From an uncultured Collinsella sp. (GTDB taxonomy: Bacteria > Actinomycetota > Coriobacteriia > Coriobacteriales > Coriobacteriaceae), in assembly GCA_902492545.1 (NCBI GenBank), contig CABULX010000013.1, positions 1-26,754 of the forward strand: a DNA stretch of 26,754 bases, written 5' to 3'. Position numbers and translations under genes: made by a program. Below the pieces are notes generated by a model, which was not told the DNA's origin, did no database searches, and saw only the letters and a list, made by a program, of their open reading frames with translations. Below, piece by piece: positions 26,281-26,754 of this stretch; position 1 is the first letter of the stretch, and each line of letters begins with the position of its first letter.

Positions 26281-26299
26281 AACTGAACTAGGTTCAGTT
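26281..26299. promoter_or_regulatory. 19-bp palindrome
   Basis: AACTGAAC and GTTCAGTT are perfect inverted copies around TAG. It lies in the 367-base gap between rpmE and the small secreted protein gene, near the terminator of the latter. It may be an operator for rpmE or simply a small palindrome. Confidence 0.4.
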
Positions 26300-26307
26300 G
26301 ACATGGT

Positions 26308-26344
26308 TAAAAACGAGGGGCGACGCTTTTGCGTCACCCCTCGT
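26308..26344 (-). terminator. Terminator of the secreted-protein gene
   Basis: A 14-bp stem (26313-26326 with 26331-26344, one G-U or A-C position) around TTTT. On the minus strand TTTTTAACC follows. It lies 15 bases after the stop codon. Confidence 0.92.
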
Positions 26345-26358
26345 CCCGGCCGGTTGCT

Positions 26359-26703
26359 TTAGTTGTACACACGGTAGTTACACTTGAACTGGGTTATGTG
26401 TCCATAGTTGGAGCGGTACCAACCCGACGTATAGCTGATTGCCTCTGCGCCTAGATAGTCGTAGCCCTTGTTGTAGCGAAGCTGACGGTAGGTCGTGTCG
26501 TACTCTGCTACGTAAAACGTGTCTCCAGAGAAGGCTTTGTACCGGTCCTTAACCGTCGAAGCCATGTACGCGGGTTCGACATCGCCTTTCTCCCCGTTGA
26601 GCGCATAGACGGGTGCCGCGATTCCGCATAAAGCCGTTGCCACGAGGATGGCGTAGACAGCCATGCGCGACGCATTGGACTTCAGCTGTTCAAATAGTTT
26701 CAT
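26359..26703 (-). CDS. Small secreted protein of unknown function
   Basis: A 114-residue protein with a clear Sec signal peptide: basic start MKLFEQLKSNASR, hydrophobic core MAVYAILVATALCGIAA and likely cleavage after PVYA (about residue 35). The mature part (about 80 residues) is rich in Tyr and aromatic residues (TFYVAEYDTTYRQLRYNKGYDYLG) and has a single Cys near the end. No known family was recognised. The ATG at 26703 has GAGGTG six bases before it, better than the in-frame ATG at 26712. Its start lies one base after the stop of the preceding frame, so it is probably translated together with that gene. Confidence 0.78.
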   Translation of the reverse strand: MKLFEQLKSNASRMAVYAILVATALCGIAAPVYALNGEKGDVEPAYMASTVKDRYKAFSGDTFYVAEYDTTYRQLRYNKGYDYLGAEAISYTSGWYRSNYGHITQFKCNYRVYN

Positions 26704-26704
26704 G

Positions 26705-26754
26705 TCATTCACCTCGCTCGTATGTATCGAGGTATTCCTGCTTGAGCGTCTGCG
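26705..26754 (-). CDS. C-terminal tail of an upstream gene (cut by window edge)
   Basis: The minus strand reads QTLKQEYLDTYERGE and then TGA, one base before the next ATG. Charged, helical-looking residues and the tight junction suggest a real gene end, but with sixteen codons visible no function can be given. Confidence 0.5.
   Translation of the reverse strand, partial: QTLKQEYLDTYERGE

Overview
The window looks like a chromosomal segment of a GC-rich anaerobic actinobacterium of the Coriobacteriia, most likely Collinsella or a close relative. This is judged from protein character, the split transketolase, the mur catabolic operon and the many small palindromic intergenic repeats; no database search was possible. 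Nearly all genes lie on the minus strand. The exceptions are gpmA-mntH (1087-3192) and a small hypothetical gene (6205-6615).

Layout, left to right. 1-709: the N-terminal part of gltB (glutamate synthase large subunit), running out of the window. 1087-3192: gpmA (phosphoglycerate mutase) and an NRAMP-type Mn/Fe transporter, flanked by two identical 19-bp sequences. 3346-4082: a compact rubredoxin and a flavin reductase-like protein, which look like a split high-molecular-weight rubredoxin. 4289-5666: smpB (trans-translation) overlapping a TPR protein. 5761-5928: tRNA-Glu(CTC) and tRNA-Gln(CTG) with promoter and terminator. 6205-7170: a hypothetical gene, an array of three 62-bp hairpin units, and an ArsC/Spx-family thioredoxin-fold gene. 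7263-11706: a complete MurNAc (peptidoglycan sugar) uptake and breakdown operon: RpiR/MurR regulator, murQ, murP-type PTS EIIBC and the 6-phosphomuramidase mupG. 11911-13202: a VanZ-like membrane protein and a serine recombinase. 13379-17777: rnr, ftsX and ftsE. 18227-20000: the two half-transketolase genes. 20208-21098: a YitT-family membrane protein. 21264-25219: prfB and secA, overlapping at TAATG. 25566-25991: rpmE with a long C-terminal tail. 26359-26754: a small secreted protein and the tail of an upstream gene.

The backbone on the minus strand (secA, prfB, ftsE, ftsX, rnr, smpB) resembles gene groups often found close together in Gram-positive bacteria. It appears opened up here by two sets of accessory genes: yitT plus transketolase, and recombinase/vanZ/mur operon/tRNAs.

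Most unusual observations: (1) release factor 2 carries SPT instead of the canonical SPF stop-codon recognition tripeptide, and only 1 of 24 complete genes ends in TGA (13 TAG, 10 TAA), which is odd for a GC-rich genome; (2) a 62-bp-periodic array of three covarying hairpins; (3) a nested 109-bp inverted repeat upstream of ftsE and further dispersed hairpins, one of which keeps its pairing only in minus-strand RNA through G-U pairs; (4) a 170-residue Pro/Ala/Gln-rich N-terminal extension on FtsE and a 75-residue Ala/Lys/Glu tail on L31; (5) terminators whose T-tracts abut the ribosome binding sites of mupG and yitT.
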